A stretch of 6,967 nt of DNA from an uncultured Bacteroidales bacterium (GTDB taxonomy: Bacteria > Bacteroidota > Bacteroidia > Bacteroidales > Muribaculaceae), in contig CAMWQZ010000054.1 of NCBI GenBank assembly GCA_947176515.1, positions 1-6,967 on the forward strand, in the 5' to 3' direction. A model generated the notes under the pieces. It saw only the letters and a list, made by a program, of their open reading frames with translations. It did not search any database and had not been told where the DNA came from. Made by a program: the position numbers and the translations under genes. Positions 6,891 through 6,967 of the stretch are shown piece after piece (positions within the stretch are counted from its first letter, which is position 1; each line of letters opens with the position of its first letter).

Positions 6891-6967
6891 ATTTCGTAAG
6901 ATTTTAGGCTATTATCGGCTGAATTTCAAAGAATTTTAAGCTTCAAATATGTTAATTAACTAATATT
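6880..6967. other. AT-rich intergenic tail with 9-base direct repeat
   Basis: No gene is visible here. AAGATTTTA occurs at 6880-6888 and again at 6898-6906, 18 bases start to start. A one-base variant, AAGAATTTTA, sits at 6929-6938, and GTTAATTAAC at 6951-6960 is a perfect 10-base palindrome. There is no TAnnTTTG on the plus strand before the edge and no convincing GC-rich terminator after the regulator. The tail may be the upstream control region of a gene beyond the window, but that is inference. Confidence 0.4.

Noticed and set aside
6880..6967. Intrinsic terminator after the regulator gene
   Set aside because: No GC-containing stem followed by a T run is present; the only strong dyad is AT-only with a two-base loop.

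Overview
The window looks like a Bacteroidales chromosome, plausibly Muribaculaceae or a close relative. Evidence: two lipoproteins of the DUF4493/PCMD type that is largely confined to Bacteroidota; a MutL with the N-terminus and degenerate C-terminal motifs I associate with that phylum; a TPR/DUF6377-type membrane regulator; TAnnTTTG-type -7 promoter elements; and no clear Shine-Dalgarno sequences. The family-level placement is inference; I could not search databases.

Layout. The left half (1-3227) is a minus-strand operon. An 873-residue lipoprotein (DUF4493-like N-terminus, Ig-like middle, PCMD C-terminus) comes first. It is followed after 20 bases by a second DUF4493 lipoprotein that runs off the left edge, with 195 N-terminal residues visible. 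The large lipoprotein gene has a step in base composition near position 1710: its 3' part, encoding the last Ig-like domain and the PCMD domain, is about 36% G+C, against about 49% in the 5' part. This suggests a domain-swapped or recently acquired C-terminal module.

A 206-base divergent intergenic region (3228-3433) carries one -7-like element facing each way. Between them is a degenerate array of six 7-base units (3337-3378). On the plus strand, mutL (3434-5338) is followed after five bases by a 511-residue TPR, single-transmembrane, HTH-type regulator of the DUF6377 kind (5344-6879). The last 88 bases are AT-rich, with a palindrome over the regulator's stop codon and a 9-base direct repeat, and probably lead into another transcription unit off the right edge.

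Most notable signal. Inside mutL, in the linker between the ATPase and dimerization domains, lies a 55-base array of 7-base units in continuous register (4543-4597), four of them perfect CACAATG copies. The unit length is not a multiple of three, so gain or loss of one unit would shift the frame. Both shifted frames reach a stop within about 70 bases, cutting MutL after its ATPase domain. The array itself is open in all three forward frames. This is a candidate reversible mutator switch in a mismatch-repair gene, and it could also have polar effects on the downstream regulator.
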